From: Flagellimonas maritima
Lineage (GTDB): Bacteria; Bacteroidota; Bacteroidia; Flavobacteriales; Flavobacteriaceae
Length of the DNA stretch: 64,000 bases
Direction of reading: 5' to 3'
NCBI RefSeq assembly: GCF_003269425.1
Contig: NZ_CP030104.1
Location: 987,501 to 1,051,500, forward strand
The notes beneath the pieces are model-generated. The model had not been told where the DNA came from, did no database searches, and saw only the letters and a list, made by a program, of their open reading frames with translations. Shown one piece after another: positions 1-11,250 of the stretch. Positions within the stretch are counted from its first letter, which is position 1; every line of letters begins with the position of its first letter. A program made the position numbers and the translations under genes.

Positions 1-1020
<1,020 letters not shown>

Positions 1021-1201
1021 CCTGTACCTGGGTACAGATGCCCTCGTAATCCTTTGTTATGTTCTATTCTACTTCGTGTTTCTTCTTTGACTTCGCGATG
1101 ATGGAATAAACCATCACGCTCCGTCCCAATATGTCAATGAACTTGTGGCGGGCCGCCACCGGCAAAAAAAAAATATGCCGTGGACAGCTTTTACGCCGTT
1201 G

Positions 1202-1275
1202 TGGAGAATATCGGAGTCGAACCGATGACCTCCTGCGTGCAAGGCAGGCGCTCTAGCCAGCTGAGCTAATCCCCC
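1202..1275 (-). tRNA. tRNA-Ala (anticodon TGC)
   Basis: On the minus strand the 74-base sequence folds into a complete cloverleaf: acceptor GGGGGAT pairs with ATTCTCC (with G-U pairs), D arm AGCTCAGCTGG, anticodon loop CTTGCAC giving anticodon UGC, and T arm with GTTCGAC. The discriminator base is A and CCA is not encoded. It sits in the 16S-23S spacer, the usual place for tRNA-Ala, and would be processed from the rRNA precursor. Confidence 0.97.
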
Positions 1276-1421
1276 GTTTCAGTTGTCGGTCGTCAGTCGA
1301 TAGCCGTCAGTACCAACCATAACCCTACTCCTATTCTTAACGTGAACGCTAACTCCCAGAATTTCCAATATTTTTTTTTAAAGAACTTCGTACTTCCGTA
1401 TTTCAAACTTCGTACCTCCCG

Positions 1422-1437
1422 TAGTCTCAAACAGACT
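1422..1437 (-). repeat. Degenerate copy of the tRNA-Ile 3' acceptor end
   Basis: Sixteen bases here match the 3' end of tRNA-Ile (1485-1500) at 14 positions. On the minus strand this places a second TGAGACTA acceptor-like 3' arm 47 bases downstream of the tRNA. The surrounding 1385-1420 is itself made of short related stretches (CTTCGTAC, CTTCCGTA, CTTCGTACC). The likely origin is a local duplication or recombination scar; function unknown. Confidence 0.5.
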
Positions 1438-1484
1438 TACCCCGACTGCGCTCGGCACAGGCTTCTCGCCAGCCTTTCGACCTG

Positions 1485-1558
1485 TAGTCTCAGGCAGACT
1501 CGAACTGCCGACCTCTACATTATCAGTGTAGCGCTCTAACCAGCTGAGCTATGAGACT
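1485..1558 (-). tRNA. tRNA-Ile (anticodon GAT)
   Basis: The minus-strand sequence forms a full cloverleaf: acceptor AGTCTCA pairs perfectly with TGAGACT, D arm AGCTCAGCTGG, anticodon loop CTGATAA (anticodon GAU), T arm GGCAG-TTCGAGT-CTGCC, discriminator A, and no encoded CCA. It is the first tRNA of the 16S-23S spacer, followed by tRNA-Ala, the standard bacterial arrangement. Confidence 0.97.
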
Positions 1559-1647
1559 CTTTGGTGAACATATTATAAGACAGCATAAAAGATGAACAAG
1601 GACCGTTCCGATGGGGGGACGGGACATTGTCCGGTCGTCTCTTCTCT

Positions 1648-3171
<1,524 letters not shown>

Positions 3172-3475
3172 CTATCGTTAAATATCTATCCAACTACCTT
3201 GGACAATGACCGAGTCCCCCGCATCAAAATGGTTCCTTGTGTTCTCTTTTACGCTGTCTATACAATATGTCAAATGAACTTCTTGAATCCGAAAAAGAAA
3301 AAAACAGCCCCGAAACGGGACCTATCTACCCTCTTACAGCGCCCAACCTTATCAGCTAAGCGGGTGCAAATATAAACAGGTTATTTCTTCTCCGCAAATA
3401 GTTTTGACTTAATTTTATCCAAAAAAGAAAAGAAAATTGTAAGGTGCTGTTTTCCAGTTACAAATTGAAAAAACT
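3172..3475. other. rRNA leader and promoter region
   Basis: This gene-free stretch separates the 16S 5' end from the stop codon of the porin gene. It holds the rRNA promoter at 3367-3397 and about 190 bases of transcribed leader. On the minus strand directly after the porin stop, TTGTAA...TTACAA (about 3439-3466) followed by several T runs could be a weak porin terminator; this is AT-rich and uncertain. Confidence 0.6.
3367..3397 (-). promoter_or_regulatory. Candidate rRNA operon promoter (TTG / TATATTTG)
   Basis: On the minus strand TTG at 3397-3395 is followed, after a 20-base spacer, by TATATTTG at 3374-3367. This matches the known Bacteroidota primary sigma factor consensus (-33 TTG, -7 TAnnTTTG) in both elements. 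It lies about 195 bases upstream of mature 16S, a plausible leader length. The start site is inferred to be near 3360. Confidence 0.65.
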
Positions 3476-5461
3476 TCAAGAAAAGAAATTCCAGACCAAT
3501 CCAAAACGTATGACAAAGTCGCGGTAAGGATAATTAGGTGCTGCATAAAAATTTGGTTCTGAAAAAGAAGAATTGAAGTGTTCTGCCTTTAAGTATATTC
3601 TTGTCTGCCTAACTTTCGCGTTAATAAAAAAATCCATCATTGGAAAGCCGCCAAATTCTTCTCTATTTTGCGTATAAAACTCACTTAATAGCGGGTTATA
3701 AGCATTCATATTATAGGATGTAAAATATTTAAGGGTAACCCCTGTTTGCAAGAACATCGCTTTTTTGAAAGCATCCGTTGAGAAGTAAAGCGTATTTCTT
3801 GTTACGACTTGAGGAACATTAAGCACTTGGGTATCCTGGGTAACATCTTGATAGAGAACTGTATTGGCTAAAGCCCATTTTCTCCACTTGAACTCCTTAA
3901 AATATTTAATCCGTAGGTGATTAATAGTGGAAGTCTCTTGAATAGGTTTCACGAAAGCGGTTTCAAGACCGTTATCTATTTCTTCTTGTTCGGCCTCTGA
4001 TGACGCGAAGTATGTATAATTGTCAATTGCACTGTATTCAGCTTTTATATTTCCAAAAAAAAATGAGTCAAAACCAAACGCTATATTTTGTATCTGTTGT
4101 TTTTCAAAATTATCCGTATTCTGCCAATTAAAATTCTCGTAATCACTCTGGTATAATAAGTAATTGAAGTTAGGCATCCGTGAAGATGCATTAATCGAAC
4201 CAAAAAATAGATTGTTCTTGTTTATTATATACTGTACAGAAGTGTTGAAAGTATTCCCTGTAAGTTCTCCTAAAATGTTATAGTTAATGCTACCATCTAA
4301 TTTTAAACGTCCTAAATCCTTTGAATAGGTCCCTCCGATAGCAATTTCCTCTCCTTTCAATTGATTCCCTATAATCCCTTCATCCGTAACTAAAATGCTA
4401 TTAAAGAAATAATTATAATTATAGAGACTTGCATTCCCAGAAATCTTCCCTAAAACTCTATTTGAAAATTCTATACTTAGCTTATTAAACATTGTTTTTA
4501 GACGAGCTCTATCATCTATTGGTTCTGAAAAGACATCTTCTCCAAAAGCATTATTCTGCTCTGTTTGCGTAAATTGATAATATTTAGTTTCATAATTGAA
4601 TTCATGGCCAATCACTAACGCTGTAGGTTTTTTACTGGTCGAATCTTTCTTATAATTAAATAATTTAAACTGTTGATCCAAAAAATACCGTCTTCCTTGA
4701 ACTCTATTAGTAGCGTCCGTATATAATACGTCTATTCTAAACCTATCTTCAAAGTCAGGTGTTCCTCCTTCAAATTGCGCACGATCCTCTAATCCGCCAT
4801 TTTCTTCAGATTCAATGTCTTGAGCAGTAATATGACCCCTTACTATGTATTTTTTATTATTGGTAGTGTAATTGAAAGTTGTTCTGAAATTTCCAGATTG
4901 CGCTTGATTAAATCGATATTTACCTAATGACCTGAATCCTTTGTAAGCAATTGATGCATTAAACCCTTTATTAATGTTGAAAGTTAGAAGAGCATCTAAA
5001 AGCTGACCTTGTTCCAAAGTAGTCTTGAACATTAGTTCTGTCATTGGGGTTGGAACATGATAATAATCAATATCCTCAACCTCCATATAATTAAAGTGTT
5101 TTGTCAGTGCACCTAGTTGAGGATAGAAAGTATTCTCTGAAAATGTTCTACCGAGGGAATTATAAGGCTGACCGATATTTGCGAAAGGCATTAACTCAAA
5201 ATCGTCTTTTCTGAGGTAATTATATTTATATTCTTTTTTAATTGTAAGCGTAGTGTCCAAAACAATGGTATCTCGACTATAAGAAATAATCTTATAGTCC
5301 GAGATTAACACTGAATCTTTTTCTATTGCTTCTTTACTTTTTAAAACTTTTGGACCGTTTTGTCCAACGGTATCTATCTGTTGTACTGGAGGCAGCGAGT
5401 CTTGCTGAGCGAAAACAGAAAGCCTCACTAAAAGAAGAAGTGCAATACAAAAAAATCTCAT
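3476..5461 (-). CDS. Putative outer-membrane porin
   Basis: A 661-residue protein with an N-terminal signal peptide (about residues 1-18, ending VFA-Q) and a long sequence rich in alternating polar/aromatic residues, ending in the aromatic strand VWNFFS, as expected for an outer-membrane beta-barrel. Length, the SDYKI.SYSRDTIVLDTTL opening and the repeated 'FNYTTNNKKY', 'YNYNYFFN' type strands resemble the Bacteroidota 'putative porin' family; substrate is unknown. It is transcribed alone, towards the rRNA operon, and is separated from the upstream SusC/D operon by a strong terminator. A TACCTTTG box lies just upstream of its start. The family call is from memory; an outer-membrane barrel location is more certain than channel function. 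Confidence 0.72.
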   Translation of the reverse strand: MRFFCIALLLLVRLSVFAQQDSLPPVQQIDTVGQNGPKVLKSKEAIEKDSVLISDYKIISYSRDTIVLDTTLTIKKEYKYNYLRKDDFELMPFANIGQPYNSLGRTFSENTFYPQLGALTKHFNYMEVEDIDYYHVPTPMTELMFKTTLEQGQLLDALLTFNINKGFNASIAYKGFRSLGKYRFNQAQSGNFRTTFNYTTNNKKYIVRGHITAQDIESEENGGLEDRAQFEGGTPDFEDRFRIDVLYTDATNRVQGRRYFLDQQFKLFNYKKDSTSKKPTALVIGHEFNYETKYYQFTQTEQNNAFGEDVFSEPIDDRARLKTMFNKLSIEFSNRVLGKISGNASLYNYNYFFNSILVTDEGIIGNQLKGEEIAIGGTYSKDLGRLKLDGSINYNILGELTGNTFNTSVQYIINKNNLFFGSINASSRMPNFNYLLYQSDYENFNWQNTDNFEKQQIQNIAFGFDSFFFGNIKAEYSAIDNYTYFASSEAEQEEIDNGLETAFVKPIQETSTINHLRIKYFKEFKWRKWALANTVLYQDVTQDTQVLNVPQVVTRNTLYFSTDAFKKAMFLQTGVTLKYFTSYNMNAYNPLLSEFYTQNREEFGGFPMMDFFINAKVRQTRIYLKAEHFNSSFSEPNFYAAPNYPYRDFVIRFGLVWNFFS

Positions 5462-5479
5462 CCACTGTTATTGGTAGAA

Positions 5480-5487
5480 CAAAGGTA
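5480..5487 (-). promoter_or_regulatory. Candidate -7 element of the porin gene
   Basis: The minus strand reads TACCTTTG, an exact TAnnTTTG match, about 18 bases before the porin ATG. No TTG is found at the standard distance upstream, so only the -7 half is supported. It would give a very short leader. Confidence 0.35.
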
Positions 5488-5547
5488 TATTTTTTGTTTT
5501 TAAAGAAATGTGAAAGTTTGAAATTCCCAATACTTTAGTACTGAAAC

Positions 5548-5574
5548 AAAAAAAAGCCATCTTTACAAGATGGC
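5548..5574 (-). terminator. Intrinsic terminator of the SusC/SusD operon
   Basis: On the minus strand GCCATCTT pairs with AAGATGGC (5574-5567 with 5563-5556; the innermost pair may open) and is followed by eight T residues. It lies 30 bases after the SusD stop codon, so it ends the susC-susD transcript before the porin promoter. Confidence 0.85.
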
Positions 5575-5603
5575 CTTTAAATTTATTTTTTCAAATTCAA
5601 TTA

Positions 5604-7085
5604 CTACTCATTTTGAGTATTAATAAATGGATTGTTTTGAATCTCCAAAAATGGGATTTCGAAAGTCAATCTCTCGTCGTTATGTTCAATCGGAATACCA
5701 ACAAAAGATAGATGGTTAGGACCTCTAGTTATTGTAGCTTGATTTCTTTTCATAGCTAAATAACTTTTACCTTCTCCCCATAATTCGATACGAGTTTGTA
5801 AATATATTTCATCCAATAAGTCCTGTCCTGCTAAACCGTCAATGTAAGAAGAATCAGGGATACGTAAATCCAACAATTCTTTTAATCTTTCACGAGCACC
5901 TGGTTCATTACCAGATTTTGCGAGTGCTTCTGCATTTAACAAATACATTTCTGCCACTCGCATATAAATATAATCCGTCTCAATAAAGCGTTGTCCACCG
6001 ATTACTCGCCCTGGATCGTAAAACTTATCCAACGGTAATAAAAAACGATTTTCAGGATCATCATTAAATTGAGCTTTACGGGCATCATCAGCGGAAATTG
6101 CATCGTATAAATCTTGATCAATTGCTTTATAATCTCCTGCCCATGCATAACTAAACGTAAAAGAATCCATTTGTCCCCACCATGATACCAAGTTCAAACC
6201 TATCTCGGATGTCAAATCAATACCCCACATCCATCCAGGTGTATTGACATCATTAAACCCGCCAACAATCTCTTCAGCGGTCATTAAAGGAAAAGCTCCA
6301 CCGTCAATTACTGCTCCAGTTTGAGAAGCAACATCACCCCAACGGTCACGCCTGGAACCTAAAACATAGGCCAGTATTCCTCTGGCAACATCTTGATTGA
6401 TTTCATTCTTTGCGCTACGACCAAATCCTTCCAACAAAGAGATGGCTGAAGTTAAATCGCTCTCCATCAAATCATAGATTACACTTGTCGCTACTTTTGG
6501 ACCATTAACATCTTCAATATCATCATATAATGGCAATATCTCAGCTGATGGATTATAATCATTGGCAAAGTATTGAGTCAAGTAAAAATAAGAGTGCGCT
6601 CTAATAGCTAATGCTTGCCCTAAATTATATCTTGCCTCCTCTAGTTCAGGAACAGCATCGCTCCCCCCGAAAGCACTGATAGCAGAATTGGCAGAACGAA
6701 CAAGACGAAAATAATACCTCCATACTTGTCTATTGTCACCAAAAGTAAAATCTTGAGGGCCTTGAAATTCAGTGATACTTGCCCTATACCAACCAAAAGT
6801 ACTACGAGATAATGCCATGTCACCACATAGCATATCACCAAAGATATCATTACCTTTTTGCCCAAAATCATCATCACCAGTAGTACCACCTGTTTCTGTC
6901 TGAATCATTAAAGAGTAAATACCAGCAATAGTACCCGCAACTATACCAGGGTTGGTAACAGCTGCATCAGTTATCTGATTTTGAGTTATAAACTCAGAAG
7001 GTTCTCTGTCCAAAAAGTCGTCTTCACAGCTAAATGTCAGTAACATCAAAGCCATAATTGTACTTATGTAAAACTTATTTTTCAT
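5604..7085 (-). CDS. SusD/RagB family outer-membrane lipoprotein
   Basis: A 493-residue lipoprotein: signal peptide with lipobox ending at Cys20, followed by EDDFLDREP, both the acidic surface-export signal and the 'FLD..P' start typical of SusD proteins. The interior is alpha-helical with TPR-like stretches and the closing segment (YMRVAEMYLLNAEALAKSG..., about residues 370-400) is the conserved SusD C-terminal helix. SusD proteins bind the nutrient on the cell surface and act as the lid of the SusC transporter. It lies 12 bases downstream of susC in the same operon. No glycoside hydrolase or other degradative gene is adjacent, so the substrate (glycan, peptide or other) cannot be inferred. 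Confidence 0.93.
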   Translation of the reverse strand: MKNKFYISTIMALMLLTFSCEDDFLDREPSEFITQNQITDAAVTNPGIVAGTIAGIYSLMIQTETGGTTGDDDFGQKGNDIFGDMLCGDMALSRSTFGWYRASITEFQGPQDFTFGDNRQVWRYYFRLVRSANSAISAFGGSDAVPELEEARYNLGQALAIRAHSYFYLTQYFANDYNPSAEILPLYDDIEDVNGPKVATSVIYDLMESDLTSAISLLEGFGRSAKNEINQDVARGILAYVLGSRRDRWGDVASQTGAVIDGGAFPLMTAEEIVGGFNDVNTPGWMWGIDLTSEIGLNLVSWWGQMDSFTFSYAWAGDYKAIDQDLYDAISADDARKAQFNDDPENRFLLPLDKFYDPGRVIGGQRFIETDYIYMRVAEMYLLNAEALAKSGNEPGARERLKELLDLRIPDSSYIDGLAGQDLLDEIYLQTRIELWGEGKSYLAMKRNQATITRGPNHLSFVGIPIEHNDERLTFEIPFLEIQNNPFINTQNE

Positions 7086-7097
7086 AATTATTTTTTT

Positions 7098-10000
7098 TTA
7101 AAATTTAACACTAACACCCATAGTAACTGTACTTAAAGGAGCGTACAAACGTCGTCCTGTATTACCAGTTTCAGAAGTAGTTGGATTAAATCCATCTCTT
7201 TTAGAACCTATGTAAAGATTATCTCCAGAAACCCAAACATTAATATTTTGCAATCCTGTATTACTCAACAACCTTGTCGGGACTTGATAGCCTAAACGAA
7301 CATTGTTTAAGGCGATAAAATCTGATTTAATCAACCATCTTGTGGATGAAGAACCTATATTTTGATCAAAACCATCTGAAATACGGGGTACATCCGTTAT
7401 ATCTCCAGGTTGCTGCCATCTTCTGCTAATATCTGTATGGAAATTGTTTGAACCAGCACCAAAACGGTCGTTCATCAATTCAGAGTATTGTGTATCATGA
7501 GCCCATCCACCAAACTGATAAGTAAATTGTGCAGCAAGGCTAAAATTCTTGTAACTACCTGCCAACCTGAAGGCCCCTCGAAGCGTTGGAATTGCAGATT
7601 TGTCGACATATTTTAAGGTTGCATCAGCATATCTTGTCGTAGTTTGGCTTGCTATGGTCGCATCTGGGTTATTGAGTGTATAAGGAAATAAATCGGCAAT
7701 ACTCTCCTCTCCATCATCTAATGTACCATTGCCATTAGCATCATTAAAGTACTCGTTCCAAAGCATGACACCAGTTTCTGGATCAACACCCGCATACTCT
7801 CTTAAATAAAAATCAAAAATAGAGCTTCCTCTAGAGTAAGCAAACAATGGAGGAGATGCATCAATAGGTCTTGGTACTAATTCCTGTGTTTGCGGATCTA
7901 CCCACAAAGGCATTGTAACAATCTCATTGTCTATATGCTCTCCATTAATGGTAAGATCTAATTTAGCATTTTCCGTTTGAATTAGATGAGCGGTCAGACT
8001 AAATTCCAATCCAGTGTTTCTAAGCTCTCCATCATTAACCGTTACTGTTGAAATACCTTGCGAAGATCCAACACGCCTATCGAAGAAAAGATTCTCCGTA
8101 TTTTTACGGTAATAATCCACATTTACATCCAAAAATCTTCCCAAGGAAAGTTCTACCCCAGTTTGAAACATTTTTGATTCTTCCCACGTCAAATCAGGAT
8201 TTCCATTCCGTCTCTCTGAAATGGATAATCCGTCATTCAAATTGGTTACATTAAAAGTATCATCAGATTGATAGAAGTCAATACCTTCTTGATCACCTAT
8301 AACACCGTAAGAAGCCTTTAACTTCAAATATGAAAACAGTTTGCTATTTTCCAAGAAACTTTCATTACTAGCTATCCAAGAACCCCCAATGGACCAGAAA
8401 ACACCCCACTTATCATTAATAAATCGCGAAGAGCCATCGGTCCTTACTGAACCCGAAAGAAAATAAGTACTATTGTAATTATAGTTGACCTGTGAAAAAT
8501 ACGATTCCAACGTGGCACCCTCACTAAATCCGACTGGCTGACCTTGCGTTACTGCAAAGTTGTCCAACTCCAAAAGACCCGGAACTGCAACATCTCTTTT
8601 ATTACCACTACTGAAATTACGTGTATAATCATTGCTTTCATGAGCTATCAAAGCATCAAAGCCATGGTTTCCAAAGTTTTTATTGTAACGCAACAATTGT
8701 AAAAAGTTAGTAGTCACATCCTGTTGTTCACGTTGAAACAATGTTCCACCTTGTTGAACTGCAGTTCCATAAAATGGATTACCGTAACTCTTTTGGATAT
8801 CGTTGGCAAACTGAACACCGTACCTTGTTTCAAAAACCAAACCTTCAGCCAAATTGATTTCTGCAGAAAAATTACCAATCATATCATGCCTCCTACTTCC
8901 CAAAAAATCATATACTGCCGAGGCCACTGGATTTAATAGATTTGCACTATTTCTATCTCTAAAACCAGATGGTGAACCAAAATCATATTGGAATCCTCCA
9001 AATATCGGATCGGGAACCAAATTACCATCATTATCCCTCAAAAACACAGGATATATTGGTGGATTTTTATCCGCAAATTCGAAAAGGTTTTCTGAACCAA
9101 CCGTTTGACCGTTGTTTTGGCTCTCTGAATATGAATACGTAATATTCGACCCTACTTTCAACCAATCCTTAATCTGAGAAGTTAAGTTCAAACGCGTATT
9201 ATAGCGTTCAAAACCTGTGTTTAGCGCGTATCCGTTATCATCCAAAAATCCAGCTGATACGTAGTAGCTAGTCTTCTCATTTCCGCCGCTCATACGAACG
9301 TTACCTTCCGTTCTAATAGCAGCCTGAAAACTTAAATCTGCATACTTTTCTGGGGTATATTTTCTAGTCACTCCTGGACGAACTGTTCTAGTTTCTGGAT
9401 CTATTAATTCAGATGTTGAGTTCACATTCCATAGATTATAACCTGGATCAATACCTGCATTCGCGTCAAATAAGGTAGCATTCGCAAAAGCTACAGGGTC
9501 TGCCTCACCAGTAGCAACACCTCGATTGAATTTACCCTCCCAAGTATATCCGATATACTCCTCTGGAGACTGAAGTACGTCGTAGCGAGGAATTAATTGT
9601 GAATTGAAACCTGTTTTAAAATCTACCTCTATAGTAGCATCCCCTGATCTACCTTTTTTTGTAGTAATCACGATAACCCCATTTGCCCCTCTAGAACCAT
9701 AAATTGCGGTTGCTGTCGCATCTTTAAGAACCGTTACACTAGCTATATCTTGAGGATTAATCGAGTTCAATGGACTAATGGTATTAGCAAAAGTTTGCTC
9801 ATCATCATCATCACCTACATCACTATTAGGAACACGTGGTACTGTAAATGGAACACCATCCACAACATAAAGTGGATTTCTGTTACCATTTACGGATCCA
9901 TAACCACGAATACGTATGGTAGATGCATTACCAGGCTGACCTGAAGTATTTACCACCGTTAAACCTGCAACCTCACCTGTCAATGCCTGGGCTATATTAG

Positions 10001-10406
10001 GGTTGGATTTCGCATCTAGATTTTCGGCCTCAACAACTGCGGCGGTACCAACAAAGGCCTCTTTCGTGGTAGTCCCATAACCCACAACAACTACCTCGTC
10101 CAATGCCTGTGCGTCTTCCTCCATCTGTATACTTATTGTATCCGAAGAACCAACCGTCCTATTTACGGTTCTCTGCCCCAAGTAGCTAAAACGTAGAACT
10201 TGACCTTCATTGGCGGAGATTGTGTAGTTACCGTCAAAATCGGTCTGTGTGCCGGAAGTTGTTCCTACCACAACGACCGATACCCCTGGAAGGGGCAAGC
10301 CATTTTGGTCAGTTACATTACCGGAAATTGTTTTCTCTTGTCCGAAAGAGAAACTCATGCATAACACCAACAAAGGCGTAAGCATCAAAGTTAACTTTGA
10401 TTTCAT
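7098..10406 (-). CDS. SusC/RagA family TonB-linked outer-membrane protein
   Basis: A 1102-residue TonB-dependent importer. Visible in order: signal peptide (about 1-22), carboxypeptidase-D regulatory-like domain (about 25-110, with GNVTDQNGLPLPGVSVVV), TonB-box region DEVVVVGYGTTTKEAFVG (about 103-120), plug domain with the signature YGSRGANGVIVITTKKG, and a 22-strand barrel ending in GVSVKF. Length and order are those of the SusC family. Together with SusD it forms the outer-membrane nutrient uptake complex driven by TonB/ExbBD. It is first in the operon; upstream lies about 220 bases of AT-rich DNA with no clear promoter and no sigma/anti-sigma pair. Confidence 0.96.
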   Translation of the reverse strand: MKSKLTLMLTPLLVLCMSFSFGQEKTISGNVTDQNGLPLPGVSVVVVGTTSGTQTDFDGNYTISANEGQVLRFSYLGQRTVNRTVGSSDTISIQMEEDAQALDEVVVVGYGTTTKEAFVGTAAVVEAENLDAKSNPNIAQALTGEVAGLTVVNTSGQPGNASTIRIRGYGSVNGNRNPLYVVDGVPFTVPRVPNSDVGDDDDEQTFANTISPLNSINPQDIASVTVLKDATATAIYGSRGANGVIVITTKKGRSGDATIEVDFKTGFNSQLIPRYDVLQSPEEYIGYTWEGKFNRGVATGEADPVAFANATLFDANAGIDPGYNLWNVNSTSELIDPETRTVRPGVTRKYTPEKYADLSFQAAIRTEGNVRMSGGNEKTSYYVSAGFLDDNGYALNTGFERYNTRLNLTSQIKDWLKVGSNITYSYSESQNNGQTVGSENLFEFADKNPPIYPVFLRDNDGNLVPDPIFGGFQYDFGSPSGFRDRNSANLLNPVASAVYDFLGSRRHDMIGNFSAEINLAEGLVFETRYGVQFANDIQKSYGNPFYGTAVQQGGTLFQREQQDVTTNFLQLLRYNKNFGNHGFDALIAHESNDYTRNFSSGNKRDVAVPGLLELDNFAVTQGQPVGFSEGATLESYFSQVNYNYNSTYFLSGSVRTDGSSRFINDKWGVFWSIGGSWIASNESFLENSKLFSYLKLKASYGVIGDQEGIDFYQSDDTFNVTNLNDGLSISERRNGNPDLTWEESKMFQTGVELSLGRFLDVNVDYYRKNTENLFFDRRVGSSQGISTVTVNDGELRNTGLEFSLTAHLIQTENAKLDLTINGEHIDNEIVTMPLWVDPQTQELVPRPIDASPPLFAYSRGSSIFDFYLREYAGVDPETGVMLWNEYFNDANGNGTLDDGEESIADLFPYTLNNPDATIASQTTTRYADATLKYVDKSAIPTLRGAFRLAGSYKNFSLAAQFTYQFGGWAHDTQYSELMNDRFGAGSNNFHTDISRRWQQPGDITDVPRISDGFDQNIGSSSTRWLIKSDFIALNNVRLGYQVPTRLLSNTGLQNINVWVSGDNLYIGSKRDGFNPTTSETGNTGRRLYAPLSTVTMGVSVKF

Positions 10407-10624
10407 TTAATTGAATTTTTGAATTAGTCAGCGGTAAAAATCTTAATAAAAACTTAATATTCCAAAAAATACATTGGAATCAACCCATAAAATGTTAAAA
10501 TTGACCTAATAATTACGATATTTTTTTTTCGTAGGTATTTTCTTTGAAAAAAAATTATCTATTTAACCTTTTTACAGAACAACACGCATTTTTTTGTGAC
10601 CGGAGCTGATTTTCAAGAAGATTT

Positions 10625-11221
10625 ATGTTAAAAAAAAGATTCAAATATGATAAAGAAGCAGGCACTGACGAAGCTGGGAGAGGTTGTTTAGCAGGACCTG
10701 TTACTGCCGGAGCAATTATTTTGCCAAAAAAATTTGCCAACACAATTTTAAACGACTCTAAGGTTTTATCGGAGTTAAAGAGAGAATCCTTAAGATCAGT
10801 ACTGGAAAAAGAAGCAATATCCTTTTCCGTTTGTCATGTTTTTGAGGACGAAATTGACAAACTCAACATTTTAAATGCTTCCATACTTGCAATGCACAGA
10901 GCTTTGGATGGTCTTTCCCGGGCCCCAAGTTTTATTCTTGTTGACGGCAATCGTTTTAAACCCTACCCTTCCATTCCCCATGAATGTATCATTAAAGGCG
11001 ATGGAAAATTCATGAGTATTGCCGCTGCATCCGTATTGGCCAAAACCTACAGGGATGAGTATATGTGTAAAATACACGAAGAGTTTCCAATTTATAATTG
11101 GAAAAGAAATAAAGGATACCCAACCAAAGAACATCGAGAGGCAATAAGAGAATATGGACTAACCAAATACCATAGAAAAAGTTTTAGGCAACTTCCCAAA
11201 CAATTGATACTGGATATTTAA
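10625..11221 (+). CDS. rnhB: Ribonuclease HII
   Basis: A 198-residue cytoplasmic enzyme that cuts the RNA strand of RNA-DNA hybrids and removes misincorporated ribonucleotides. The opening motif [14 protein letters not shown] is diagnostic; the expected acidic metal ligands are present as Asp15, Glu16, Asp107 (in ILVDGN) and Asp144 (in AKTYRDEYM). [10 protein letters not shown] is the other conserved block. Length is normal for the family. It is followed, 29 bases on, by a large lipoprotein gene on the same strand. Start at the ATG at 10625 leaves only three residues more than the shortest homologues one would expect, so it looks right. Confidence 0.97.
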   Translation: MLKKRFKYDKEAGTDEAGRGCLAGPVTAGAIILPKKFANTILNDSKVLSELKRESLRSVLEKEAISFSVCHVFEDEIDKLNILNASILAMHRALDGLSRAPSFILVDGNRFKPYPSIPHECIIKGDGKFMSIAAASVLAKTYRDEYMCKIHEEFPIYNWKRNKGYPTKEHREAIREYGLTKYHRKSFRQLPKQLILDI

Positions 11222-11250
11222 AAATCCTAAATTTGTTTGAAACTTTGACA

